Source: CAZYJR01 sp964647905 | Lineage (GTDB): Bacteria; Desulfobacterota; DSM-4660; Desulfatiglandales; HGW-15 | DNA length: 14,529 nucleotides | Direction of reading: 5' to 3' | Assembly (NCBI GenBank): GCA_964647905.1 | Contig: CAZYJR010000056.1 | Location: 1 to 14,529 of the forward strand | Shown: positions 1 to 7,449 of the stretch, in pieces | Position numbering within the stretch: the first letter of the stretch is position 1 | Layout of the letters: each line of letters starts with the position of its first letter | Program-made: the position numbers and the translations under genes | Notes under the pieces: model-generated | What the model was told of the DNA's origin: nothing | Database searches by the model: none | The model's input: the letters and a program-made list of their open reading frames with translations, nothing else

Positions 1-184
1 CAGGGGCCCCCGGAGGGGGGTGAGAGGTCAATGGTGCGGTGTTGCTGGGAATGTTTCCGGGCCGTCCGGATAAGGTTTGGAGTTGAGAATATAGGATGGT
101 TCCATTATGTGGCATCCTTTTACACGGAAGTCAAGGATCCGAAATCGTTTACAGTGCCCTTATCGGCAGGGATGAGTCAAAGGA
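1..184. other. Non-coding stretch downstream of the exosortase gene
   Basis: No convincing gene is seen here, and roughly positions 55-180 are visibly richer in A/T than the genes. On the minus strand a 25-codon frame (105 to 28) has a purine-rich AAAAGGA nine bases ahead of its ATG. The same stretch can instead be read as a promoter: TTGACT at 134-129 and CATAAT at 109-104, with a long 19-base spacer. The two readings exclude each other, because the promoter would start transcription beyond that ATG. A short perfect hairpin (CCCCC, loop GGA, GGGGG) lies at 7-19 without a T-run. The stretch is probably the end of the exosortase operon or the leader of the next gene to the left. Confidence 0.5.
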
Positions 185-1009
185 TCAATCCTTTCTGCGC
201 TCCAGGCGGGAGAGGCCCAGGTAGGCGGCGAAGAGGAGGAGAAAGGCCAGGACGAAGATTATGAGGCCGGAGGCCTCGTGGAGGAAGCCCTCGGCCATTT
301 GGGGGCCTATCCAGTGGGCGGCGGCGGCCGTTAGGGTCAGGCGGAAGATGTTTACGGCTATGGCGATGGGGAAGGCCGAGAGGAAGAGGACCCACTTGGA
401 GAGGGGCTTTAGGGGGACGATGTAGGCGAGCGCGCCGCTGAGAGCCAGGAGGGAGGTGAGGGAGCGGAGGCCGGAGCAGGCGTCCACTACTTCCAGGGTG
501 GTGTTGGCGAGGTGGAGTATGTTTCCCTCGCGGAGGACCGGGATGGAGAGGAGGGCGATCGCCGAGGCTGCGAGTTTGGAGGCGAAGAGCTGCATGGGGA
601 AGGCGATCTTGTTCCAGAGGATGGCGGGGATGGGGATCATGAGGAGGAGGTAGGCTATGGGGATGAGGAGTTGGTGGGTTATTTGTCTTCCGAAAAGGTA
701 GAGGACCAGGCCTAGGATGGTGATTATGAGCGAGAAGCGCATGGTGAAGAGCTCGGCTCCTATGTTTCCCACCGTGTGGAGGGCGAGGCCGAGGAGGAGT
801 AGGAGGAGGCCCCAGGGGCTGGAGTGGGTGGGGGTGGAGGAAAGTTTGCTCTTTTTTTGCCAGATCATGTAGGCGGCTATGGGGGGGATGAGGAAGCCGT
901 GGGAGAAATTGGGGTCGATGGACCAGTCCATCACCAGCTTGTAGATGGTGTGGTGGTAGACCAGGGCGAAGGAGGCGGCAAGGATAAGAAGGCTTAGGTT
1001 TCGTCTCAT
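185..1009 (-). CDS. xrt: Exosortase (EpsH/Xrt family), integral membrane transpeptidase
   Basis: Exosortases are inner-membrane cysteine enzymes thought to cut a C-terminal sorting tail (short motif, transmembrane helix, basic end) and pass the protein to the cell surface. This 274-residue protein is almost wholly hydrophobic, with about eight membrane segments. It carries the expected catalytic trio: Cys178 in a DACSGLRS context, Arg223 in NIFRLT and His244 in EGFLHEASG. The length is normal for a stand-alone exosortase without a fused EpsI domain. Its ATG overlaps the EpsI stop by four bases (ATGA), so the two are translationally coupled. Around Arg and His it reads NIFR and AEGFLH, which from memory fits the XrtD-like/deltaproteobacterial branches better than classic XrtA; this subtype call is tentative. 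No protein with a matching sorting tail is in the window. Confidence 0.93.
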   Translation of the reverse strand: MRRNLSLLILAASFALVYHHTIYKLVMDWSIDPNFSHGFLIPPIAAYMIWQKKSKLSSTPTHSSPWGLLLLLLGLALHTVGNIGAELFTMRFSLIITILGLVLYLFGRQITHQLLIPIAYLLLMIPIPAILWNKIAFPMQLFASKLAASAIALLSIPVLREGNILHLANTTLEVVDACSGLRSLTSLLALSGALAYIVPLKPLSKWVLFLSAFPIAIAVNIFRLTLTAAAAHWIGPQMAEGFLHEASGLIIFVLAFLLLFAAYLGLSRLERRKD

Positions 1010-1635
1010 GAGGGCAGATACTCCTCCAGTATGGGGATTATCGTGACGGCGAAATCCTTGAGGGTCTCGAGGGATGCCTGCTCCGAGGAGCCGGCGGGCG
1101 CTATCAGGCGGACGAACGAGCCGTCGGTCCTGTGCTTGAAGATGGAATCCAGGACTAAGTATATCTTCTGCCGGTACTCGGAGGCGATGAAGCGGCCCCG
1201 GGATTGGAACCAGTAGAGGACGACCTGGCGCTCCTGGCCTTTCTCCAGGATCAGCTTTATGACCTTGATAGGGCCGGAGGGGAGCTCCAGGGGCTCTTGG
1301 GATACGTGGATGATGTTCCAGCCGCCGCCGGGCATGCAGTTCTTGGGGGAGTGGATCAGGTCGCCCTCGCTTTGGGTGCGGTAGAAGCCCACGTAGAGCT
1401 GGACCGGGGGGTGTGGGCGATTGTAGTAGGTGGCGAGGATCGAGTCGTCGACGCCGAGGATCTCGTAGACCTCGGGGTCGAAGTGCTCCTGTTTGCCGGT
1501 CCAGGAGTCTATCTGGAGGGGGAAGGAGGAGAGGGGTTTTGAGGGGGGGACCTCCTCGGCGTGGCTCAGGTACTGGAGGAGGACGGCCGAGAGGAGCAGG
1601 AGGCCGGATGCTATTAGGGTCTGTTTGAGGCGCAT
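1006..1635 (-). CDS. epsI: EpsI family protein (exosortase partner)
   Basis: EpsI proteins accompany exosortases, either as separate genes or fused to the C-terminus of the sortase; their biochemical role is not established. The 209-residue product has an N-terminal hydrophobic segment at about residues 7-22, so it is probably anchored to the inner membrane with the rest in the periplasm. Family landmarks are visible: IDSWTGK at 42-48, DDSIL at 63-67, YVGFYRTQ at 81-88, HSPKNC at 95-100 followed by PGGGW at 102-106, and YWFQSRGR at 141-148. Start: TAGGAGA, overlapping the stop codon of the sugar transferase, sits just ahead of the ATG. The gap to that gene is ten bases, and the 3' end overlaps the exosortase by four bases. 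Confidence 0.92.
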   Translation of the reverse strand: MRLKQTLIASGLLLLSAVLLQYLSHAEEVPPSKPLSSFPLQIDSWTGKQEHFDPEVYEILGVDDSILATYYNRPHPPVQLYVGFYRTQSEGDLIHSPKNCMPGGGWNIIHVSQEPLELPSGPIKVIKLILEKGQERQVVLYWFQSRGRFIASEYRQKIYLVLDSIFKHRTDGSFVRLIAPAGSSEQASLETLKDFAVTIIPILEEYLPS

Positions 1636-1645
1636 TGGTCTTCTC

Positions 1646-3034
1646 CTATCTGGATCCGCGGCCCAGGAGTACTATCTTGGCCGTGTGGAATACGACGATC
1701 AGGTCCAGGAGCAGGGACATGTTTTTTATGTAGTAGAGGTCGTATTTCAGCTTCTCGAGGGCGTCTTCGTCCGAAGCGCCGTAGGGGTACATGATCTGGG
1801 CCCAGCCGGTTATGCCGGGCTTTACCGAGAAGCGCTCGGCATAGTAGGGGACCTTTTGCTTGAGCTTCTCGACGAAAAAGGCGCGCTCGGGGCGGGGCCC
1901 TACGAAGCTCATGTCTCCACGGAGGACGTTCCAGAGCTGGGGGAGCTCGTCTATGCGGAGCTTTCTTATTACTCGGCCGACGCGGGTTATGCGGGGGTCG
2001 TCCTCGGTGGCCCAGACAGGGCCGCTCTCTTCCTCGGCGTCCCGGCGCATGGAGCGGAACTTGTGGAGCATGAAGGGCTTCTCGTCTTGGCCTACTCTTT
2101 CCTGGGAGAAGATCACCGGGCCCTTGGAGTCGAGCTTGATGGCGGCGGCGGTTATGAGCATCAGGGGGGAGGTTATGATCAGCATGAGGGAGGAGAGGAC
2201 CAGGCCGGAGGCGCGTTTCAGGAAGCGGGAGAGGGGGGGCTTTCTGAAGCCCTCGGAGAAGATGAGCCAGCTCGGGTTTATCTTTTCCACCAGGAGCTTT
2301 CCGCTTATGCGCTCGTAGAAGCTCTCCCCGTCTATTATATTGATGCCTCGGATCTTGCAGTTTAGGAGCTCGCGGTAGGGCATTCGGCCGCGGCGCTCGT
2401 CAAGGGCCACTATGATGTCCGATGCGCCCTCGGCCTCGGCCAGGTCGCAGAGGTCGTCGAAGCCCTTTCTCACGGGGACGGGGTGGGAGGGGGTCGGCGT
2501 CTCCTCGGGGTGGCCCACCATGGCGCGGATGTCGTAGCTGAGGTCCCTTCTGAGGCCCACTTCCGCCAGGATGTCCCTTGCCAGCTCGCCGGCTCCCACG
2601 AGGAGGGCCTTCTGGGTGAAGAGGCGGCGGCTTATGACGATATTGTAGAGTATGCGCCAGGAGACCAGGAAGCAGATCAGGAAGAGGAGGCTTATGAAGA
2701 AGACCCATCTGCCGATGATCGCGTCCGGGAAGAGGAAGTAGACCGCGGCCAGGGTGATGGAGGTCATGCCTATGGCCTGCATCAGGCGGGTGGCGAGATC
2801 CAGGGTGCTCTCGGGGACCCGGATGGAGTAGAGGTCGTTGAAGTAGAGGCTGAACTGGGTCACCAGGGCCACCAGGAGGATCTTGGGCCAGAGGACCTCG
2901 AGGAGGGAGAGGGGGTCGGCCTCGGGCATGAAGAAGAAGTACGAGGCCAGGTAGACCGCTATGAATATGAGGAGGCCTTCACCGACGACAAAGGCTGCCT
3001 CTCTTAATGAGACGAACCGGCGGAAGATCTGCAT
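1646..3034 (-). CDS. Initiating undecaprenyl-phosphate sugar-1-phosphate transferase (PEP-CTERM/EPS type)
   Basis: Polyisoprenyl-phosphate hexose-1-phosphate transferases start exopolysaccharide repeat units by placing the first sugar phosphate on undecaprenyl phosphate at the inner membrane. The 462-residue length fits the WbaP/EpsE-like class. Four to five N-terminal membrane segments lie at about residues 13-130. A Rossmann-like (CoA-binding type) domain follows, with LLVGAGE at 144-150. A further membrane segment lies at about 276-298, and the C-terminal catalytic domain has HKFRSM at 324-329, RIDELPQLWNV at 360-370, GDMSFVGPRPE at 373-383, PGITGWAQ at 406-413 and YDLYYIKN at 431-438. The sugar cannot be deduced from sequence. 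It lies five bases after the kinase gene and ten before epsI, so it is in the same operon. Family placement (EPS_sugtrans / EpsB_2-like) is by motif and neighbours. Confidence 0.93.
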   Translation of the reverse strand: MQIFRRFVSLREAAFVVGEGLLIFIAVYLASYFFFMPEADPLSLLEVLWPKILLVALVTQFSLYFNDLYSIRVPESTLDLATRLMQAIGMTSITLAAVYFLFPDAIIGRWVFFISLLFLICFLVSWRILYNIVISRRLFTQKALLVGAGELARDILAEVGLRRDLSYDIRAMVGHPEETPTPSHPVPVRKGFDDLCDLAEAEGASDIIVALDERRGRMPYRELLNCKIRGINIIDGESFYERISGKLLVEKINPSWLIFSEGFRKPPLSRFLKRASGLVLSSLMLIITSPLMLITAAAIKLDSKGPVIFSQERVGQDEKPFMLHKFRSMRRDAEEESGPVWATEDDPRITRVGRVIRKLRIDELPQLWNVLRGDMSFVGPRPERAFFVEKLKQKVPYYAERFSVKPGITGWAQIMYPYGASDEDALEKLKYDLYYIKNMSLLLDLIVVFHTAKIVLLGRGSR

Positions 3035-3039
3035 GGGGC

Positions 3040-3864
3040 TTACCTGTAGTAGTAGCCGGCGTAGTACTTCTTGTAGGCCTTGACCGCCTCGCTGTGGCCG
3101 TTGAAGACCACGCCCAGGAGCTTCTCCTTGTCTATGGCCTGGACGGCCCTCTGGACCGCCTCGCGGGGAGATCTGCGGGCCATCACCACAAGGATGACGC
3201 CGTCCACGTGGCTGGCAAGGACCTGGGACTCCGAGGTGAACTGCATCGGGGTCCCGTCAAGGATGATGTAGCGGTCGTCGTAGCGGGAGCGCACCTCCTC
3301 TATGAACTCCTCCATGCGGCTGGAAGAAAGCAGCTCGGCCGGGTTCCTCGGGGGGATGCCCGCGGGGAGGAAGGTGAGCTTTGGAACGGATGTCTTTACC
3401 AGGAGGTCCGGGATCTCACGCTCGCCCGTGATGAGCTCGGCCAGGCCCTCGCTCCTGGGGTATCCCATCATCTCGCAGACCTGGGGCCTGCGGAGGTCGC
3501 AGTCGACCAGGAGTACGTGCTCGTCGATGCCCAGGGCTATGCTGAAGGCGAGATTGGTGGAGACGAACGTCTTGCCCTCGCCCGGGAAGGTGCTGGTGAC
3601 CAAAATGGTGCGGGGGGGGGGCTTTGACTTGCCGCCGAGGAGGATTCTTGCTCTCAGGACCTTGAAGTTTTCCGCGTCGACCGATTCCGGGGCCGAGAGG
3701 ACCACCAGCTTGGGGCTGTGGCGGCCCTCGCGCGCCACCGCCCTCATGCGGGCCACCTCGGGGTCCTCCACCTTCTTGTGCTTGGGGGGGAGGGGCTCGA
3801 GCTTATCGAGATCCAGGGCCTTTTCTCTCTTGTGCTTTTCCAGTGCGTCAGCGATCTTTCCCAT
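3040..3864 (-). CDS. CpsD/CapB-type tyrosine kinase (BY-kinase) of the exosortase-linked EPS system
   Basis: Cytoplasmic BY-kinases work with a Wzz-type membrane partner and control polymer length and export through cycles of tyrosine phosphorylation. This 274-residue protein has Walker A in STFPGEGKT (91-99), the BY-kinase Walker A' motif DCDLRRP (121-127) and a Walker B strand YIILDGTP (199-206). The last motif is unusual: most family members have D-(S/T)-P-P, whereas here it is D-G-T-P. The C-terminus (264-273) carries a cluster of six tyrosines, the usual autophosphorylation site. The kinase and its membrane activator are separate genes, as in Gram-positive CpsC/D and PEP-CTERM loci. AAGGA lies a good distance ahead of the ATG, and the chain-length gene ends 12 bases upstream. 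Confidence 0.92.
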   Translation of the reverse strand: MGKIADALEKHKREKALDLDKLEPLPPKHKKVEDPEVARMRAVAREGRHSPKLVVLSAPESVDAENFKVLRARILLGGKSKPPPRTILVTSTFPGEGKTFVSTNLAFSIALGIDEHVLLVDCDLRRPQVCEMMGYPRSEGLAELITGEREIPDLLVKTSVPKLTFLPAGIPPRNPAELLSSSRMEEFIEEVRSRYDDRYIILDGTPMQFTSESQVLASHVDGVILVVMARRSPREAVQRAVQAIDKEKLLGVVFNGHSEAVKAYKKYYAGYYYR

Positions 3865-3876
3865 TGAGTATCCTTG

Positions 3877-5499
3877 CTAGGCCCCGATGAAGGGGAGTAG
3901 CTCCTTTGCGAAGTTGAGGGTCTTCTCCAGGCCCTTGGCCGCCACTACGATTCCGAAGGCGGAGGCCAAGAAACCGAGGGCCAAGCCCGCGGCCCTGAGA
4001 CGTGAGGTCATCTTTCTGATCCTCTTCTCCCTGGCGGTGAACCTGAGCGGGAGGCTCACCAGGACCGGGAGCCCGAGGGCCTCTGTGATCTCGCCCGGGT
4101 CCTTGAAGGAGGTGTCCATCGTCTCCTTTAGGTAGGCGAGCCCGCCGCCGAGGCCCAGGCCGAGGACCAGGGTGAGCATGAGGATCTTGCGCAGATCCGG
4201 CTCCACAGGGATCTCGGGCCGCTTGGCAGGGTCCAGGATGCGGAACTGCTCGCCCTTTTGCTTCTTCTCCATGCTGACCGCGATCTCGGCCTCGAGCTTT
4301 CGGTTGAGGAGCGAGTCGTAGAGGCTCTTGAGATTCTCGTAGTCGCGCTTGAGGGAGTAGAGCTCCTGCTCGCGCTGGGGGGCCTCCTCCACCCTTCTTT
4401 CATATACCTGCAGCCGCTCCTCGGTCTTGGCGATCTCCTGCCTTATCCTCTGTATCTCGTAATCGACCTGATTGAGCTGGGGCTTTAGCATATCCTCCCC
4501 GGAGGGCATGAGAGGCATGTCGTCCATGGGCGGGGCCTCGGCCTCCAAAGGGGCCTCCAAGGGGGGCTCCTCCTCCATGGCCTCTTCCTCTTCGGCCCTC
4601 GCCTTCTCGATCATCCGCTTCACCCGGCGCACGTCCGGGTGGTTGTCCGTGTAGCGGGTCCTGAGAGAGGCCAGGGTCTCCTCGAGCTCGGCCAGCTCGC
4701 CCGAGCCCTCCATGTCCTCGGGCTCCAGCTCGAACAGGGGCTGGGACATGCTCATCTGGGCCATCTGCTCGGCCATGCGTTTTTGGCTGGCCATCTGCTC
4801 CTGGATGATGAGCTTACGGTTCTGGGCGTCCCTGAGGCTCGCGTTCAACTGCTCGAGCTTGGCCTGCATGCGGCCGAGCATGCTGAGATTGGCCTCGAGC
4901 TGGTCGGGCATGCCTCCCATGTGCTGCTGGCGGTACTGCTTGATGGCCTCTTCCTTGGTCTCCAGTCTCCTTCTTACGCTTTCGAGCTCGTCGGCCAGGA
5001 AGCTGGAGGTGCCCAGGGCCTGGGACTCTCTTATCTTGAGGTTTTCCGAGATGAAGTTGGAGGCGAGGGCGTTGGTCACGTCCTTGGCCTTTTCCGGGTC
5101 GATGTGCTTGAAATAGATGGCGAAGGTGTTGCCGCCCCCCCTGCCGCCGACGTCGATGCGGATGTTCTTGCGGCAGCGCTCCACCTTGCTCTCTAGCAGC
5201 ATGTCCGAGTTTGTATAGAGTCCGTGGTCCGATATCACGGACTCTATATTGGTGCGGCTGGTCACCTGCTGGGTGATGGTGCGGAGCCTCTCTTCCACTC
5301 CCCGCTGTACTATGGGCCTTACAAAGCTCTGGGGGACCTCCTGGGGCTGGACCAGGATCAGGGTCTGGGCCTCGTAGATAGGCTCTATGGTGAGGGCGTA
5401 GGAGAGGCCTATGAGCGTCACGACCATGAAGGGGATGAGGATCCAATAGATCCGCCTCTTGGCCATCTCGATGTATTTCAGTATCTCGGATTTTATCAT
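3877..5499 (-). CDS. Wzz/GNVR-type chain-length determinant (polysaccharide co-polymerase)
   Basis: The 540-residue product is an inner-membrane co-polymerase expected to set polymer length and to activate the neighbouring tyrosine kinase. It has a short cytoplasmic N-terminus, a membrane segment at about 17-37, a large periplasmic part with long coiled coils (about 165-245 and 340-415), the proline-rich ILDPAKRPEIPVEPD segment (421-435), a second membrane helix at about 437-456 and an extra hydrophobic segment at about 502-521. A YTDNHPDV motif (283-290) is typical of the family. Two unusual inserts sit between the coils: a methionine/glutamine-rich stretch (235-252) and an acidic Glu/Pro/Met stretch (302-337). 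Both may explain why it is somewhat longer than usual. The gene starts 25 bases after the beta-barrel gene. Confidence 0.9.
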   Translation of the reverse strand: MIKSEILKYIEMAKRRIYWILIPFMVVTLIGLSYALTIEPIYEAQTLILVQPQEVPQSFVRPIVQRGVEERLRTITQQVTSRTNIESVISDHGLYTNSDMLLESKVERCRKNIRIDVGGRGGGNTFAIYFKHIDPEKAKDVTNALASNFISENLKIRESQALGTSSFLADELESVRRRLETKEEAIKQYRQQHMGGMPDQLEANLSMLGRMQAKLEQLNASLRDAQNRKLIIQEQMASQKRMAEQMAQMSMSQPLFELEPEDMEGSGELAELEETLASLRTRYTDNHPDVRRVKRMIEKARAEEEEAMEEEPPLEAPLEAEAPPMDDMPLMPSGEDMLKPQLNQVDYEIQRIRQEIAKTEERLQVYERRVEEAPQREQELYSLKRDYENLKSLYDSLLNRKLEAEIAVSMEKKQKGEQFRILDPAKRPEIPVEPDLRKILMLTLVLGLGLGGGLAYLKETMDTSFKDPGEITEALGLPVLVSLPLRFTAREKRIRKMTSRLRAAGLALGFLASAFGIVVAAKGLEKTLNFAKELLPFIGA

Positions 5500-5524
5500 C
5501 GAATTCCCCCCGGCAGTGCCGGTC

Positions 5525-6823
5525 TTACCAGCGGAAGAGCCTGCTGCCGCTGATGGAGAGCATCACTCGGTTGTCCTTGTAGTCGTTTAGGGCTATGTCG
5601 TCGTCCCTCTCGGTGTGGGTGTAGGTGAGGGAGAGGGAGAACCACTTCATGAATGACCAGTTGAGGCCGCAGTTGCCGCGCCAGGTCTCCCAGGAGCGGT
5701 CCTCGGGCTCCTGCTCCTGGGTGTCGCGCCTGTAGGAGAGGCCCAGGCTGCCGGTGAGCCTCTCCCTGAGCTCGTAGCCGAGGCTGCCGTTTACGCCCCA
5801 GTACTTGCTGAAGCCCCGGCGCTCGGCCTCCTGGTAGGACTCGTCCCAGCCGCCTTGGGCGTTTACAGAGACCGAGCCCCGCTCCAGCCGCCGGGTGAGC
5901 GATCCGCTGAACGAGGGGCCGCTGGAGTCCTCGCCTTGGTCTTGGCTCTGGAAGAAGTAGCCCGCAGTGAGGGAGCCCGAGGTGAGCGGGGAGAAGGCGT
6001 GGCTCAGGGTGGCCGAGGGCTCATGTACGTCATAGTCGCTGGAATCGCCATCGAAGTCGCGGGTGGTGTAGTCATAGCCCGCCCTGAGGGAGGTGTGCTC
6101 GGTGAAGCGGTGCGTGTAGCCCGCGCCCATGGAGTGGCCGGTGTAGTCGTCCCCGGGCTCCCGGCCGGGCTCGTCCGTGGTGAAGTCCGCCTTTGTGTAT
6201 GTGTAGCTGAGGTCCATGCCGTTCTGGACGTCGAACCAGTGGGTGATGCTTGCAAACGGGGTGTGGACCGTGGAGTCGTCGAGCGCCGGGTCGCTGTTGT
6301 CCAGCCAGGAGTGGCCGTAGCCCGCGGTGAGGGTGTCCCTGGGGCCGAAGCGGTAGGAGAGGCTGCCCCTGGCGCTGTTTCGTTGATAGGTGTTCCTGGT
6401 CTCGCGCACGCCTTCCACCTCTTCGACCAGCTCGAGCTCGGCAAGGGGGTCCTCCGAGCGGATGTAGGAATCGGTGAAGGAGAAGTCCAGGTGCTCGGCG
6501 AGCGCCCGGTTGAAGCTGAGGGAGCCGTTGTGTCTTACCGTGTCGTTGTCGCTTTGCTTGTTGTACCAGACAAAGGTGGGGGAGTAATTGAGGGCGAGGT
6601 TCCCGCGCTCGGATACCATGTCCAGGGTGATCGAGGGCGAGGCCATGGTCATGTAGTCCGACTCCTCGTTTTCCGGTGCCAGGTATATGTTGTCGTCATA
6701 CTCCTCGGTGAGGGTTATCGCGGGGGTCAACTCGTACCTTACCTCGGAATGGGCGGGCCCGGCCGTTGTGAGTGCGTATGCCAAGCAGGCCGAGAACGCC
6801 AAGAGCCCTGCCGCCTTTTTCAT
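5525..6823 (-). CDS. PEP-CTERM system-associated outer-membrane beta-barrel protein
   Basis: The 432-residue protein has a clear signal peptide: lysines at 2-3, a hydrophobic core, and likely cleavage after Ala24-His25-Ser26. It is followed by repeated alternating polar/aromatic strands ending in a terminal Trp, typical of an outer-membrane beta-barrel. The mature start (ELTPAITLTEEYDDNIYL at 31-48, followed by SDYMTMASPSI) resembles the outer-membrane protein family found in exosortase/EPS loci (TIGR03016-like, BBP2_2 type). Its position between the export and chain-length genes suggests a role in polymer passage or surface attachment; that role is inference. AAAGGAG lies about ten bases ahead of the ATG. 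The composition (many Asp, Ser, Thr, Tyr; almost no Cys) fits a secreted barrel. Confidence 0.85.
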   Translation of the reverse strand: MKKAAGLLAFSACLAYALTTAGPAHSEVRYELTPAITLTEEYDDNIYLAPENEESDYMTMASPSITLDMVSERGNLALNYSPTFVWYNKQSDNDTVRHNGSLSFNRALAEHLDFSFTDSYIRSEDPLAELELVEEVEGVRETRNTYQRNSARGSLSYRFGPRDTLTAGYGHSWLDNSDPALDDSTVHTPFASITHWFDVQNGMDLSYTYTKADFTTDEPGREPGDDYTGHSMGAGYTHRFTEHTSLRAGYDYTTRDFDGDSSDYDVHEPSATLSHAFSPLTSGSLTAGYFFQSQDQGEDSSGPSFSGSLTRRLERGSVSVNAQGGWDESYQEAERRGFSKYWGVNGSLGYELRERLTGSLGLSYRRDTQEQEPEDRSWETWRGNCGLNWSFMKWFSLSLTYTHTERDDDIALNDYKDNRVMLSISGSRLFRW

Positions 6824-6858
6824 GCCTGTCCCGCTCCTTTCCCGGCCCGGGGGCCGTC

Positions 6859-7449
6859 CTAGGGTACCACGATGGTGTCGTAGGGCTCGAGCAGGATGTT
6901 CTGCCCGGGGTTCTTGCCGGAGATGAAGTCCTTGTAGTTGAACCTTATCTGGGTCTCTTCATCTCCTTTTCTTCTTATGATCAGTATTTTTTCCTCATCG
7001 GCCCACTCGGCGAAGCCGCCCGCGGTGGAGATGGCCTGGAGCACGGTCATCTCGGGCGCCAGGGGATAGGGGCCGGGGCTGTTGAGCTTGCCTATGGTGT
7101 ATATCCTGCGGCTCCTGGTGTCCCTCACGATCACGGTCACCTCAGGGGCCTCCACGAACTCGGAGAGCTTCTCCACCATCACCTCGCGGAGCTCGCCCAC
7201 AGAGCGGCCCGCGGCCATGACCTCTCCCACCAGGGGGAAGGTGATGCGGCCGTCAGGGAGCACGGTCACGTCCATGGTGAGATCCGGCTCCTTCCAGACG
7301 AAGATGCTGAGCACATCGTCCGCTCCTATGCGGTAGTAGTCCGCCCGGGAGGCGGGCCCTTGATCCTGCCCGAGGGCGGGCGGGGCCAGGGTGAGAAAAA
7401 GCGCCAAAATTCCGGCACATCCTATGGTGAATCTGACGCGTCCGGTCAT
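6859..7449 (-). CDS. Polysaccharide export protein (Wza-like, poly-export + SLBB)
   Basis: Wza-type proteins form the periplasmic/outer-membrane conduit for exported polysaccharide. The 196-residue product has a signal peptide (about 1-27, ending PPALG before QDQ). The poly-export domain starts at YRIGADDVLSIFVWKEPDL (39-57) and includes VLPDGRITFPLVGEV (63-77). A single SLBB-like domain follows, with YTIGKLNSPGPYPL (117-130), LQAISTAGGF (137-146) and a terminal DTIVVP. It is much shorter than E. coli Wza (one SLBB, no C-terminal membrane helix), as in the PEP-CTERM export family. I see no usable lipobox: Cys11 comes before most of the hydrophobic core. The ATG overlaps the stop of the activator gene by four bases, tying export to the regulator. 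Confidence 0.9.
   Translation of the reverse strand: MTGRVRFTIGCAGILALFLTLAPPALGQDQGPASRADYYRIGADDVLSIFVWKEPDLTMDVTVLPDGRITFPLVGEVMAAGRSVGELREVMVEKLSEFVEAPEVTVIVRDTRSRRIYTIGKLNSPGPYPLAPEMTVLQAISTAGGFAEWADEEKILIIRRKGDEETQIRFNYKDFISGKNPGQNILLEPYDTIVVP

Noticed and set aside
145..159. Half sigma-54 site (GGGCAC) on the minus strand beyond the exosortase
   Set aside because: The -24 part fits, but the -12 dinucleotide at the proper spacing is GA instead of GC.
1493..2365. Long plus-strand open frame (290 codons) opposite EpsI and the sugar transferase
   Set aside because: It is antisense to two well-recognised genes; its translation is a low-complexity Gly/Glu/Leu pattern with no family resemblance.
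5855..6862. Long plus-strand open frame (335 codons) opposite the beta-barrel gene
   Set aside because: It mirrors the codon bias of the barrel gene; the product is Val/Gly/Glu/Arg-rich with no domain.
7410..7449. Lipobox at Cys11 of the export protein
   Set aside because: The cysteine precedes most of the hydrophobic core, so a lipoprotein cleavage site there is implausible; a signal peptidase I site near residue 27 fits better.
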